Source: Boseongicola sp. SB0675_bin_26
GTDB lineage: Bacteria > Pseudomonadota > Alphaproteobacteria > Rhodobacterales > Rhodobacteraceae
Assembly: GCA_009843725.1 (NCBI GenBank)
Contig: VYCX01000336.1
Span: forward strand, 1-10,079
Length of the DNA stretch: 10,079 bases
Direction: 5' to 3'
The notes below the pieces were generated by a model. The model had not been told where the DNA came from. It did no database searches and saw only the letters and a program-made list of their open reading frames with translations. The translations under genes were made by a program, and so were the position numbers. Positions within the stretch are counted from its first letter, which is position 1; each line of letters starts with the position of its first letter. Below, in pieces: positions 1 through 6,216 of the stretch.

Positions 1-404
1 AGCCAGTCGCCGAGATCCCTGTGAACGGTGCGGCGGTAGCTGGCGACGGTGCTGTCCCTGCGCTTGGGTCCGACCGCAAGCCAGTTCTCGAAGGCCTTGC
101 GCAAGGTCGGGATGGAACGGGTGCGCGCGCGATCCGCGAGCGGGTCCTCGCCCAGGGCGACGCGACCGAGGATCTCCCTTGCGCGGCGGCGCGCCTGGTC
201 GGCGGTGATGAGGCCGTGACGCCCGATGACGATCCTCCGGTTCGGCGCCTTCCGGCCGCGGTCGCCGGCACGGTAGTTGACGAGGTACGAGCGCAGGCCG
301 GACGGGTGAACGCGGACGCCGAATCCGGTGAGCCTGTCGTCCCATGCGATGTAGGGGCTGTCCTTGGGCTGGAGCGTGTCGACGGTCCGCGCCGTGAGCG
401 ACAT
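1..404 (-). CDS. Tyrosine recombinase, N-terminal part only (runs off left edge)
   Basis: Reading the minus strand from an ATG at 404-402 gives 134 complete codons that stay open to the window edge. The protein begins MSLTARTVDTLQP and continues with WDDRLTGFGVRVHPSG (residues 21-36) and a run rich in Arg and Ala near residues 66-90. This is the arm-site-binding N-terminal domain (DUF4102/Arm-DNA-bind_3 type) of island and phage integrases. Residues 100-134 (LRKAFENWL, then STVASYRRTVHRDLG) look like the start of the SAM-like core-binding domain. The catalytic domain lies outside the window. A second in-frame ATG at 455-453 would add 17 residues. Neither start has a well-spaced Shine-Dalgarno, and I prefer 404 because family members usually start just before the LT motif. 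It is the third recombinase on this strand, separated from the other two by 564 bp. Family assignment is confident; completeness is unknown. Confidence 0.85.
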   Translation of the reverse strand, partial: MSLTARTVDTLQPKDSPYIAWDDRLTGFGVRVHPSGLRSYLVNYRAGDRGRKAPNRRIVIGRHGLITADQARRRAREILGRVALGEDPLADRARTRSIPTLRKAFENWLAVGPKRRDSTVASYRRTVHRDLGDW

Positions 405-461
405 CCTGAGACGCGCGACGAGTTTCGCGGACGAAATTGCTGAGTTAGCAGACATGCTCCA

Positions 462-491
462 GTTGACACGGAATCGCAGCCAAATGTCAAC
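462..491. repeat. Spaced inverted repeat GTTGACA...TGTCAAC
   Basis: GTTGACA at 462-468 is matched by its reverse complement TGTCAAC at 485-491, with 16 bases between. It lies just upstream of the possible starts (455 or 404) of the leftmost recombinase, so it could be an operator for a dimeric regulator or a recombinase-binding site. Seven-base arms can arise by chance, so support is modest. Confidence 0.3.
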
Positions 492-502
492 ACACTTGGC
501 TC

Positions 503-534
503 GACTGCGGCACCCCTACCGGGGTGCCGCAGTC
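503..534. repeat. Perfect 14-bp hairpin with 4-nt loop
   Basis: GACTGCGGCACCCC (503-516) is followed by the loop TACC (517-520) and the exact reverse complement GGGGTGCCGCAGTC (521-534). No T-run follows on either strand, so it is not a classical intrinsic terminator, although it could still stop or stabilise transcripts of the recombinase operon. The ten-base core TGCGGCACCC recurs in direct orientation at 613-622, giving three copies within about 115 bp. This also fits binding sites for a recombinase or regulator. Position relative to the partial recombinase (about 100 bp upstream of 404) is compatible with either role. Confidence 0.6.
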
Positions 535-713
535 CGCCTCTCGGGGATGCTCTGTTGAGCCGTGATGACATGGGCATATTCGGCAACGGACAGGTATGGT
601 CACAGGGGGTCTTGCGGCACCCTGAGAAGGTCATAACGTTGAAACTGTCAGCTTAAACGGCATACAAATCTGATGCCGATCCGGCACTGCGAAATTCGTC
701 ATTCCCGTCGCTA

Positions 714-747
714 GGCCGGGTTTGGAAGCCGTGAAGCGAACCCGGCC
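714..747. repeat. 9-bp inverted repeat
   Basis: GGCCGGGTT (714-722) pairs exactly with AACCCGGCC (739-747) across a 16-base loop. It lies inside the non-coding spacer between recombinase genes. It has no T-run and no obvious role. Confidence 0.3.
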
Positions 748-940
748 GATTCCGTTGAAACTGCCTGAATCCCATGTCGGCTGCGGTGGCAGGCCGACGG
801 GCGCGGATTCGCGGTGGAAGGATGCGCCGGAAGTGGCCGGAACCCAATGCGAGTCGAGCAAGCCGGACCGCTGCGCATGGTGATGGTGCGGACGCTGCAG
901 CCGCCGCCAAGACGACAGGCGGCGACCCTCTCCGGCTTCC

Positions 941-956
941 TTCGGCAGCTGCCGAA
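941..956. repeat. 16-bp perfect palindrome after recombinase stop
   Basis: TTCGGCAGCTGCCGAA reads the same on both strands. It begins 13 bases after the stop codon (971-969) of the complete recombinase, in its direction of transcription. It can form a 6-bp stem with an AGCT loop, so it may weakly terminate or protect the transcript. No T-run follows. It could also be a dimer-binding site. Confidence 0.35.
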
Positions 957-968
957 TGACCCTGGCGG

Positions 969-2132
969 TCAGCCGGGACCGTCCAGCACCCGCGTGATCG
1001 CCTGGCCGATCCTCTCGGCCGCTTCGACGATCTCGCGGTCCCCGACATGAGCGTATCTCATTGTCATCCGCGGCTCGCTGTGACCAAGGAGCCGGGCCAC
1101 GACCGGCAGCGGAACGCCGCTCATGACGGCCTGGGAGGCGTACGTATGCCTCAAGTCGTGCAGCCGGACGTCGGCGAGGCCGGCCCGCTCGCGGACCCGG
1201 TGCCACAGCGACAGTTCGTTGCCCAGGGGCTTCCCCGGCACGACGGGCGAGGGGAACACGAAGGTTCCTTCCCTTGCCCGACGCTGCCGTTCGATGACGG
1301 CGCGCGCGTCCGCGCTCAGGAACACGGTCCGCGGGCCGGTCTTGGCGTCGGCGAGACGGAGCGTGTCGCCGCAGACCTCGGACCAGCGCAGGTCCTTGAT
1401 CTCGCTCTTTCGGCATCCCGTGTAGAGCAAAAGACGCAAGATCTCGGCCTGCATCTCGCGGTCGGGCCGCTCGGCCACGCACGCGTCGAGCGCCTCGTGA
1501 AGGCGGACGATCTCCTCCGCCGACAGGAACCTCGTGAGCCGGGGTCTCGGGTTGCTCCTTGTCAGCCGGGCGGGGTTCCTGTCGACATGGCCGTCGTCGA
1601 CCGCGTGGTTCATGACCTGGCGGAGAAGCGCCAGTGCCTTGTTTGCGTTGCCCGGCGACCTGGCGCTTGCGCGTTCGAACCAGGCGTCCACGTCCGCCCG
1701 GGCGATCCGGTCGAGCGGGAGGTCCCCGAACGCGGGAAGCAGCTGGCTCCGGAGCAGCGACTCCACGCCTCTCAGAGTCGACGGCTTCCAGTTGCCGCGC
1801 CTGACGGCCATCCAGGGGTCGGCGACGAAGTCGCGGAACAGTGGCGCGGGGACCCCGGGCGGCGGACCGGCCCCGGCTCCGGCGGCGCCCCCTTCCAGCT
1901 GGATCAGGAGGCACTCCCTGCGAGCCTCGCGGACGCTCTTCAGCAATGCGGAGCCCAGAAAGACGCGTTTGGAAGGGCCGGGGCCCCTCAGCAGGACGAC
2001 GTATGCACGCGACCCGGCGGGGCGGACGCGCACGCCGAGGCCGGGCGCGACCGTGTCCCAGACCGTGTACTCCTTCCCGCCGGGCCTGAAGTGCAGGATC
2101 CCGGCGTCGCTGAGCCGCATCCGCCGCGTCAT
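969..2132 (-). CDS. Tyrosine recombinase (integrase), complete, 387 aa
   Basis: Site-specific DNA strand exchange enzyme. Residues about 5-50 form an arm-binding domain (GLGVRVRPAGSRAYVV); residues about 92-190 are the SAM-like core-binding domain; the catalytic domain follows. All active-site residues are visible: Arg241 (YTGCRKSEI), Lys264 (DAKTG), His325 and Arg328 (HDLRHTY), His351 (LLGHS) and the nucleophile Tyr360 (RYAHV). Residues 80-95 are a low-complexity Gly/Ala/Pro linker. The start at 2132 is preceded by GGGAG eight bases away, and its ATG shares ATGA with the stop of the upstream recombinase, so translation is probably coupled. The neighbouring recombinase has the same architecture but a clearly different sequence, so the pair is not a recent duplication. 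Long frames on the opposite strand are GC-driven shadows. Function is confident; the att target is unknown. Confidence 0.95.
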   Translation of the reverse strand: MTRRMRLSDAGILHFRPGGKEYTVWDTVAPGLGVRVRPAGSRAYVVLLRGPGPSKRVFLGSALLKSVREARRECLLIQLEGGAAGAGAGPPPGVPAPLFRDFVADPWMAVRRGNWKPSTLRGVESLLRSQLLPAFGDLPLDRIARADVDAWFERASARSPGNANKALALLRQVMNHAVDDGHVDRNPARLTRSNPRPRLTRFLSAEEIVRLHEALDACVAERPDREMQAEILRLLLYTGCRKSEIKDLRWSEVCGDTLRLADAKTGPRTVFLSADARAVIERQRRAREGTFVFPSPVVPGKPLGNELSLWHRVRERAGLADVRLHDLRHTYASQAVMSGVPLPVVARLLGHSEPRMTMRYAHVGDREIVEAAERIGQAITRVLDGPG

Positions 2133-3262
2133 GGCCGAGGCTCCCAGCCCAGGACCCGCGCCACGGTGTCGACGGACTCGCGCACGGTCTCGTCCGCAAG
2201 GTGCACGTATTTCAGGGTCGTGTTCGGATCGCTGTGGCCGAGAAGGCGGCCGATGGTCGGGACGGTCTCGCCGGCCTGCAGGGCCAGGGTCGCGTACGAG
2301 TGACGAAGATCGTGCAGGCGCAGGTCCTTGAGGCCCGCCTCGTCTCGCAGGTCCCGCCAGAAGCTGTTCAGGCCTTGCGCCGAGAGTGGCCTGTTCCTCT
2401 TCCGCCCCGGAAAGATCCAGACGCGCCTTCTTGGCAGTCCGTCCAGGATCTCTTTGGCGGCGGAGGACAGCCAGACGACTCTTGGTCCCGTCTTGCTGTC
2501 CCTCAGGAAGAGGCGGCCGTCGCGGATGTCCCGCCACTTCAGGGTCATGATCTCGCTCTTGCGGCAGCCGGTCAGGATAAGCAGCCGTACGGCGGCGGCC
2601 AGGATGTGGCCGTCACGATTCGCCAGCGCCCGGCCGAGGCGCCGGGCCTCCTCCCGGGACAGGAAGCGGTCCCGGCCGCGGCGCCGGTGCCGCTTCACGT
2701 TGCGGCAGGGGTTGCTGTCCTCCGGGCGATAGCCGAGCCTCTCCGCCTCCTGCATGATCACGGACAGGACGGGCAAGGACCGGTCGGCGGTGGCGGGGGT
2801 CGGCCGGAGAGAGGCGAACCATTTCTGGACGTCGTCGTGCGTGATCGCGGCGACCGGCTGGCCGGCGAAATTCGGAAGGATCTGGTTCTTCAGGTAGTGC
2901 CTGTTGACCTCCATCGTGCCGGGCTTCCAGAGCCGGGCGTGCCGCCGGAAGGCGGCCTCGGCGACGTCCTCGAACGGGATCTCGGCCGAGGCGTCGGGCG
3001 TGCGGGCCGGATTGCGGTTCCGGAGCGTTGCCAGGCGGGCGCGTGCGAGCGTCCGGGCCTTGGCAAGGGACATCGTTGCGGCCTCTCCGAGCTTCGTCCA
3101 CTTGCGCCGCTTGTCGTTCTGGGCGTGGAGAAACCACGACTTTCGGCCGGAGGGCATGATCCGGACGCCGAAGCCGCGGAGCTGCGTGTCGCGGAACTCG
3201 CGGACGGAGCCGTCGGGCTCCAGGGCGTCGACGAGGGCTTGGGTCAGTCGTCGTTTGGGCAT
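2129..3262 (-). CDS. Tyrosine recombinase (integrase), complete, 377 aa
   Basis: First gene of the recombinase operon. It begins MPKRRLTQALVDALEP, a typical opening of the DUF4102 arm-binding domain, with RGFGVRIMPSGRKSWFL at residues 29-45. The core-binding domain spans about 95-190 (LWKPGTMEVNRHYL). The catalytic set is intact: Arg234 (TGCRKSEI), Lys257 (DSKTG), His317 and Arg320 (HDLRHSY), His343 (LLGHSD) and Tyr352 (KYVHL). The start at 3262 follows GGGAGA at a good distance; an in-frame ATG at 3391 would add 43 residues but lacks family support and a clear ribosome site. The stop overlaps the next recombinase start by 4 bp, which suggests the two are made together and perhaps act together. 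No excisionase gene was seen nearby. Confidence 0.95.
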   Translation of the reverse strand: MPKRRLTQALVDALEPDGSVREFRDTQLRGFGVRIMPSGRKSWFLHAQNDKRRKWTKLGEAATMSLAKARTLARARLATLRNRNPARTPDASAEIPFEDVAEAAFRRHARLWKPGTMEVNRHYLKNQILPNFAGQPVAAITHDDVQKWFASLRPTPATADRSLPVLSVIMQEAERLGYRPEDSNPCRNVKRHRRRGRDRFLSREEARRLGRALANRDGHILAAAVRLLILTGCRKSEIMTLKWRDIRDGRLFLRDSKTGPRVVWLSSAAKEILDGLPRRRVWIFPGRKRNRPLSAQGLNSFWRDLRDEAGLKDLRLHDLRHSYATLALQAGETVPTIGRLLGHSDPNTTLKYVHLADETVRESVDTVARVLGWEPRP

Positions 3263-3394
3263 GGTCTTTCTCCCGATTCGGTTGCGTTGACGGACGGGAC
3301 GCAGGCGAACCGCCCGTTCGTGGTTCCTGGCGCGTGAGGCGGGGGGCAAGTCGAATCTTGCCGTCGCGCTCTTCACGCGTGACGCGATCATGGG

Positions 3395-3407
3395 TTTGCG
3401 TGATCAG
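3395..3407 (+). repeat. Direct repeat copy 1, TTTGCGTGATCAG
   Basis: Exact 13-base match to 3476-3488, same orientation, 81 bp apart. Both lie upstream of the recombinase operon. They are candidate arm-type or operator sites; this is inferred from repetition and position only. Confidence 0.45.
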
Positions 3408-3445
3408 CAGGTTTGCAATCTGGCAAGCTCTCGCGAGCGTTCTCG

Positions 3446-3475
3446 ATAGCGAAAATTTCCGGACAGGCCCGTCAA
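3446..3475 (-). promoter_or_regulatory. Possible sigma-70-like promoter for the recombinase operon
   Basis: On the minus strand TTGACG (3475-3470) is followed after 18 bases by CGCTAT (3451-3446). This is a fair -35 and a weak -10 resembling GC-rich proteobacterial promoters. It sits about 185 bp before the recombinase start at 3262 and right beside the second 13-base repeat, so a protein bound there could control it. No experimental support is visible. Confidence 0.25.
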
Positions 3476-3488
3476 TTTGCGTGATCAG
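3476..3488 (+). repeat. Direct repeat copy 2, TTTGCGTGATCAG
   Basis: Identical to 3395-3407. With the following G it also resembles a third site, TTTGCGTAATCCGG at 4475-4488, so copies 2 and 3 bracket the hypothetical gene at 3610-4461. Confidence 0.45.
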
Positions 3489-3609
3489 GCCAGCGTCGGC
3501 GAATGTGAAGACGCTCAGCTTCGCGATGCGTTGAACGTGGGCTGGACACCGCCGGTCGTGGCAGCAAAGGCAACACGGGGCGACGGGACGGCCCGTCGAG
3601 GGAACGGCA

Positions 3610-4461
3610 GTGGCGAGACTTGACATATCGGACTGGCCCGGCGGCGTGGAGCCGGTGTGGACGCTGCTTGATGCGAAAAGCGCCGAGGCGCTGGGCGCCG
3701 ACCCGCTGGCGGAAGACAGCGCCGTGCGTCTTGCCGACGACCTTTCCGAGACGGAACTGGCCGGATCCGCGTTCGTCTGCAATGCGCTGGTCCTTCTCGG
3801 CGAAGCGGGTGGAGGGGACACGCTGTGGACGGGGACGAACGGCAACCTCAGGATGACGGACGTGAAACGGTTGCGCGCCCTGATGTCCTGGCCGGGGCTT
3901 GAGGCGACCGAACGGCTGCGGGCGGGGAAGACGTATCGCGAGCAGGCGGTCGGGGAGCTGCATCTGCTGCGCCGGGTGGTGGAGATGGCGGGGCTGCTGG
4001 ACGCATCCGTGCTGTGGTTCGACCTGACGCCGGCAGGGCGCGCGATGCTCGAACCTGGTGCCCGGGGCGCGCTCCAGGCATTGCTGTTCCGTCAGGCGTG
4101 CTGGCACATGGATCTGTCGAAGCACGTGGCCGGACGGCCGCGCGGCCTGCCCGGGTGGTGGCCGCAAGGCGATGTCGGCATAGTCCTGTGGTCGCTGTCC
4201 GAGGTTGGTGACGAATGGCGAAACACGCACACGCTCACCACCCTATGCGCCGTGCCTGACGAGGACTTTGAAACGGTGCGCTGGCCTGCGGCGGCGACGA
4301 TGTTCGCCCGGCACATCCTCGATCCGTTGCGTTGGTTCGGGCTGGTGGAATGCGACCTCGCCGAGCTTCCGCACGAACTGCTGTGGCGCAAGTCCGCGCT
4401 GTTCGACCGTTTCCTTTCATTCGATGTGCGGCTCGCGGACCCTGGCGCGGCGACGCACTGA
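3610..4461 (+). CDS. Conserved hypothetical protein, 283 aa, possibly related to the C-terminal region of pRiA4b ORF-3-like proteins
   Basis: GTG start preceded by GAGGG seven bases away. The 283-residue product is soluble, with no signal peptide or membrane segment. Visible pattern: TGTNGNLRMTDVKRLRAL (residues about 74-91), then ELHLLRRVVEMAGLLDASVL and LTPAGRAML (about 116-146), which reads like a winged-helix-type unit; then GRPRGLPGWWPQGDVGIVLW (about 175-194) with strongly conserved-looking Trp and Gly residues; and a C-terminal KSALFDRFLSFDVRL. From memory this arrangement (GNL motif, helix pair, LTPAG, LF...W, PL.WFGL) occurs in uncharacterised proteins of alphaproteobacteria and resembles the region after the pRiA4b ORF-3 domain. 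That relation is a recollection, not a search result. It is transcribed away from the recombinases and bracketed by imperfect repeats. Function unknown. Confidence 0.85.
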   Translation: MARLDISDWPGGVEPVWTLLDAKSAEALGADPLAEDSAVRLADDLSETELAGSAFVCNALVLLGEAGGGDTLWTGTNGNLRMTDVKRLRALMSWPGLEATERLRAGKTYREQAVGELHLLRRVVEMAGLLDASVLWFDLTPAGRAMLEPGARGALQALLFRQACWHMDLSKHVAGRPRGLPGWWPQGDVGIVLWSLSEVGDEWRNTHTLTTLCAVPDEDFETVRWPAAATMFARHILDPLRWFGLVECDLAELPHELLWRKSALFDRFLSFDVRLADPGAATH

Positions 4462-5088
4462 CGAGCACCGCACGTTTGCGTAATCCGGGGCGCGGACTCG
4501 CACCGAAGACGGCGCAGCATTGCCTGCCCCGGACCGATGATCTGAATGATCGTCTGATGAAGTGCGGCCTGGAGCCCGGCCACTGGAACGAGGTCATGCG
4601 TTGCGGCTGCACGGGGCCTGACGCCGCTCTGGCCTGGGAGCTGCGGGAATCAGGCCGACAGCCGGTGACAGCGGATGTCACGGTTTCGATTCCGTTCGGT
4701 TGCGCCACGATTGCGGCGAACGAGAAGGCCGGGTGCACGAAACCCGGGAGAGCCGCAAGATCCAGGACTTGGTGACGTTCCGCCCGGCGACGCGGCATCG
4801 AAATCACGAAACGGAAAGAAGGGTGTGGAAGCGAAGTGATGGACTCAACATTCCAGCTGGAACCTACGAAATTCAACAAACCTTGGGGCTGATCCCGTTG
4901 ACTAGACAGCACGCAACATGTTGTCATTCATGAGTTCAGCATTGGCCATATCTTGCAAAAATGGTCATTCAGAGGGACAAGCCGGCAACATTTGGTCCTT
5001 GCAGAATCTTGCATGACGTTGCGTTAGTGACGTCTACGATTGGCATCGCTTTTGTGTTGTACCCATTGCAGTGATGAAAGGACAAAGA
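4462..5088. other. Intergenic region, no convincing gene; possible gene remnant
   Basis: The first half is GC-rich and holds one frame with coding-like codon use from about 4477 (TTG) to a TGA at 4773-4775 (segments such as GLEPGHWNEVMRCGCTGPD). It lacks a ribosome site and a recognisable domain, so I treat it as a possible remnant. A small inverted repeat, CCGGGT (4729-4734) with ACCCGG (4742-4747), lies near its end. From about 4790 the composition becomes noticeably AT-richer, marking the change to the right-hand cargo block. The region just before 5089 should carry the promoter of the protease gene, but I could not pick a convincing -35/-10 pair. Confidence 0.4.
4475..4488 (+). repeat. 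Imperfect repeat copy 3, TTTGCGTAATCCGG
   Basis: Matches the 3476 copy (TTTGCGTGATCAGG) at 12 of 14 positions in the same orientation, 14 bases after the stop of the hypothetical gene. Copies 2 and 3 are 999 bp apart with a single gene between them. A cassette boundary or a recombinase-binding site is possible; chance is not excluded. Confidence 0.35.
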
Positions 5089-6105
5089 ATGAAATTCAGC
5101 CCAGGTTTGTGGAGCGAGCGGCTTCTCGGCGGCGCAATAACGCAACCAAATTGCGAAGTACAGAACCTCGGAGACTTTGACGAGGAAACGGCAGCACAAG
5201 TCATGGCAGCGGCCCAAGAGCGTGTTTCGCGCTTTACTGTGGTCATAGGCAATGCGGGAGTCGCGGGGGATTGCATAGACCTGCGGTGTTTGAACCCGGG
5301 GACAGGTGTCTTGGTTCAACTTGATGATGATGTCTTTGGCGTGTTGACGGCAGGGCATGTACTGAAACGAGGCAACAATACGAAGAGTGACACAAGCGTC
5401 TCAATATTCGTTCCGTCGAGAAGGCTCCGACAGGGTGGAGATGTCATGCGTATCGACTTGCCATCCAGAAGATGCACGACCGATGGATTCAACAATGACT
5501 CGGAAGAGGGGCCAGACATCGCAATCATTCCATTAAGCAACGACGAATGGAATGTTCTCAACAGCTGGGGAATGGTCGCCTACAATCTCGCCAAGGTGCG
5601 TTGGTCGGAAGGAGAGGAAGCGCACATCGAGAAGATGAATCCGTGGATGATTTCCATTATCAACGGGATACGTTTCGAAGCGAGTCGGATAATCCACGGC
5701 CATACAGACGGAAGCCGAGGGTCGCTGGCGATCATTGCGACAAACACTCAGGTCAATGTCACCGCGGAAAGACTCGGTCATGACTACCTTGAGTTGCCGT
5801 CAGAGACAACAAAGTACTCGCGTCCAACGCAATGGAGGAACGGGTTGCCCGGAACGGCGGTGAAGGAGATTGAGGATCTTCATGGCAAGGGAGTTACGCA
5901 CAGGGTGTGGTCCGGAACGTCGGGTGCTGGCGTATGGAACATAGCTGTCGGAACGACGGATTCCGGTTTGCCTAACGGAAAGGTGCTCATGGAACTCGCC
6001 GGGATCTGCTTTTTTGCCAACCCTGACAAGGGATGCGTTATCGCTCACGGTTCAAAGAGCATCGCGAAAATCGCCGCGGAGCACGTAAGGACGGGGGCGC
6101 CGTAG
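5089..6105 (+). CDS. Trypsin-like (chymotrypsin-fold) serine protease, cytoplasmic
   Basis: A 338-residue protein. The triad of chymotrypsin-fold peptidases is visible: His90 in VLTAGHVL, Asp143 in GPDIAIIPL, Ser278 in WSGTSGAGVW. No signal peptide, membrane segment, PDZ or zymogen domain is seen, so it probably acts inside the cell, unlike secreted trypsins or DegP-type proteases. The start ATG at 5089 follows AAAGGA six bases away; GTG at 5071 and ATG at 5074 are also in frame but lack this site. About 60 residues precede the protease fold and an insertion of roughly 100 residues (about 160-260) separates Asp from Ser. The next gene follows closely on the same strand, so the two may share a transcript. 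Protease domains of this kind are known as effectors or partners in several antiphage systems; a defence role here is inferred. Base composition is less GC-rich than the recombinases. Confidence 0.85.
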   Translation: MKFSPGLWSERLLGGAITQPNCEVQNLGDFDEETAAQVMAAAQERVSRFTVVIGNAGVAGDCIDLRCLNPGTGVLVQLDDDVFGVLTAGHVLKRGNNTKSDTSVSIFVPSRRLRQGGDVMRIDLPSRRCTTDGFNNDSEEGPDIAIIPLSNDEWNVLNSWGMVAYNLAKVRWSEGEEAHIEKMNPWMISIINGIRFEASRIIHGHTDGSRGSLAIIATNTQVNVTAERLGHDYLELPSETTKYSRPTQWRNGLPGTAVKEIEDLHGKGVTHRVWSGTSGAGVWNIAVGTTDSGLPNGKVLMELAGICFFANPDKGCVIAHGSKSIAKIAAEHVRTGAP

Positions 6106-6150
6106 TTTTTCTAGTGAGAGGGCATCGGTGCGCGTCCTCATGACAATGGC

Positions 6151-6180
6151 TACCGGGGGAATATTGCGATGGATGGCTAG
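6151..6180 (+). promoter_or_regulatory. Strong ribosome site leading into a 3-codon frame that ends in TAG
   Basis: GGGGGA (6155-6160) sits eight bases before an ATG at 6169, an ideal translation start. That frame reads ATG GAT GGC TAG and stops at 6178-6180, then continues in the same frame as the membrane protein (GIWISSVVPFVT, then ATG at 6217). Either a nonsense change has cut the original start, or this is a tiny leader whose stop allows reinitiation at 6217, or the TAG is read through. Confidence 0.45.
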
Positions 6181-6216
6181 GGTATCTGGATCAGCAGTGT
6201 CGTTCCTTTCGTCACA

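Larger units (their letters stand above)
405..968. other. Spacer between recombinase genes, no convincing gene
   Basis: This stretch separates the stop of the complete recombinase (971-969) from the start of the partial one. Open frames here lack ribosome sites and recognisable motifs. It is rich in inverted repeats: a 14-bp perfect hairpin (503-534), a 9-bp inverted repeat (714-722 with 739-747), a 16-bp palindrome (941-956) and a 7-bp spaced dyad (462-491). An 11-base direct repeat, CGTTGAAACTG, occurs at 637-647 and 753-763. The concentration of dyads suggests protein-binding or recombination sites rather than coding sequence. That is inference. Confidence 0.6.
3263..3609. other. Divergent intergenic region with repeats
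   Basis: This lies between the minus-strand recombinase operon and the plus-strand hypothetical gene, so it should hold promoters for both. It contains two exact copies of TTTGCGTGATCAG (3395-3407 and 3476-3488) and an 8-bp palindrome CTCGCGAG at 3430-3437. I see no convincing small gene. Being next to the first recombinase gene, it is a reasonable place for an attachment or arm-site region, though no sequence proves that. Confidence 0.5.

Noticed and set aside
1047..2303. Long plus-strand open frame of 418 codons
   Set aside because: It lies wholly antisense to intact recombinase genes, has Pro/Arg/Gly-rich composition without domains, and is explained by high GC.
1..3262. Calling the recombinase array a RIT element
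   Set aside because: RIT elements have three adjacent recombinases, normally overlapping and without this arm-binding domain; here the third gene is 564 bp away and incomplete, and no terminal inverted repeats were identified.
2201..3337. Plus-strand open frame of 378 codons
   Set aside because: Antisense to the complete recombinase with all catalytic residues; no recognisable protein features.
2129..3391. Longer form of the recombinase starting at 3391
   Set aside because: The extra 43 residues do not resemble the family N-terminus and the ATG at 3262 has a good ribosome site.
4477..4775. Possible small protein of about 99 residues (TTG start) between the hypothetical gene and the protease
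   Set aside because: Coding-like codon use but no ribosome site, rare start and no recognisable domain; kept only as a possible remnant.
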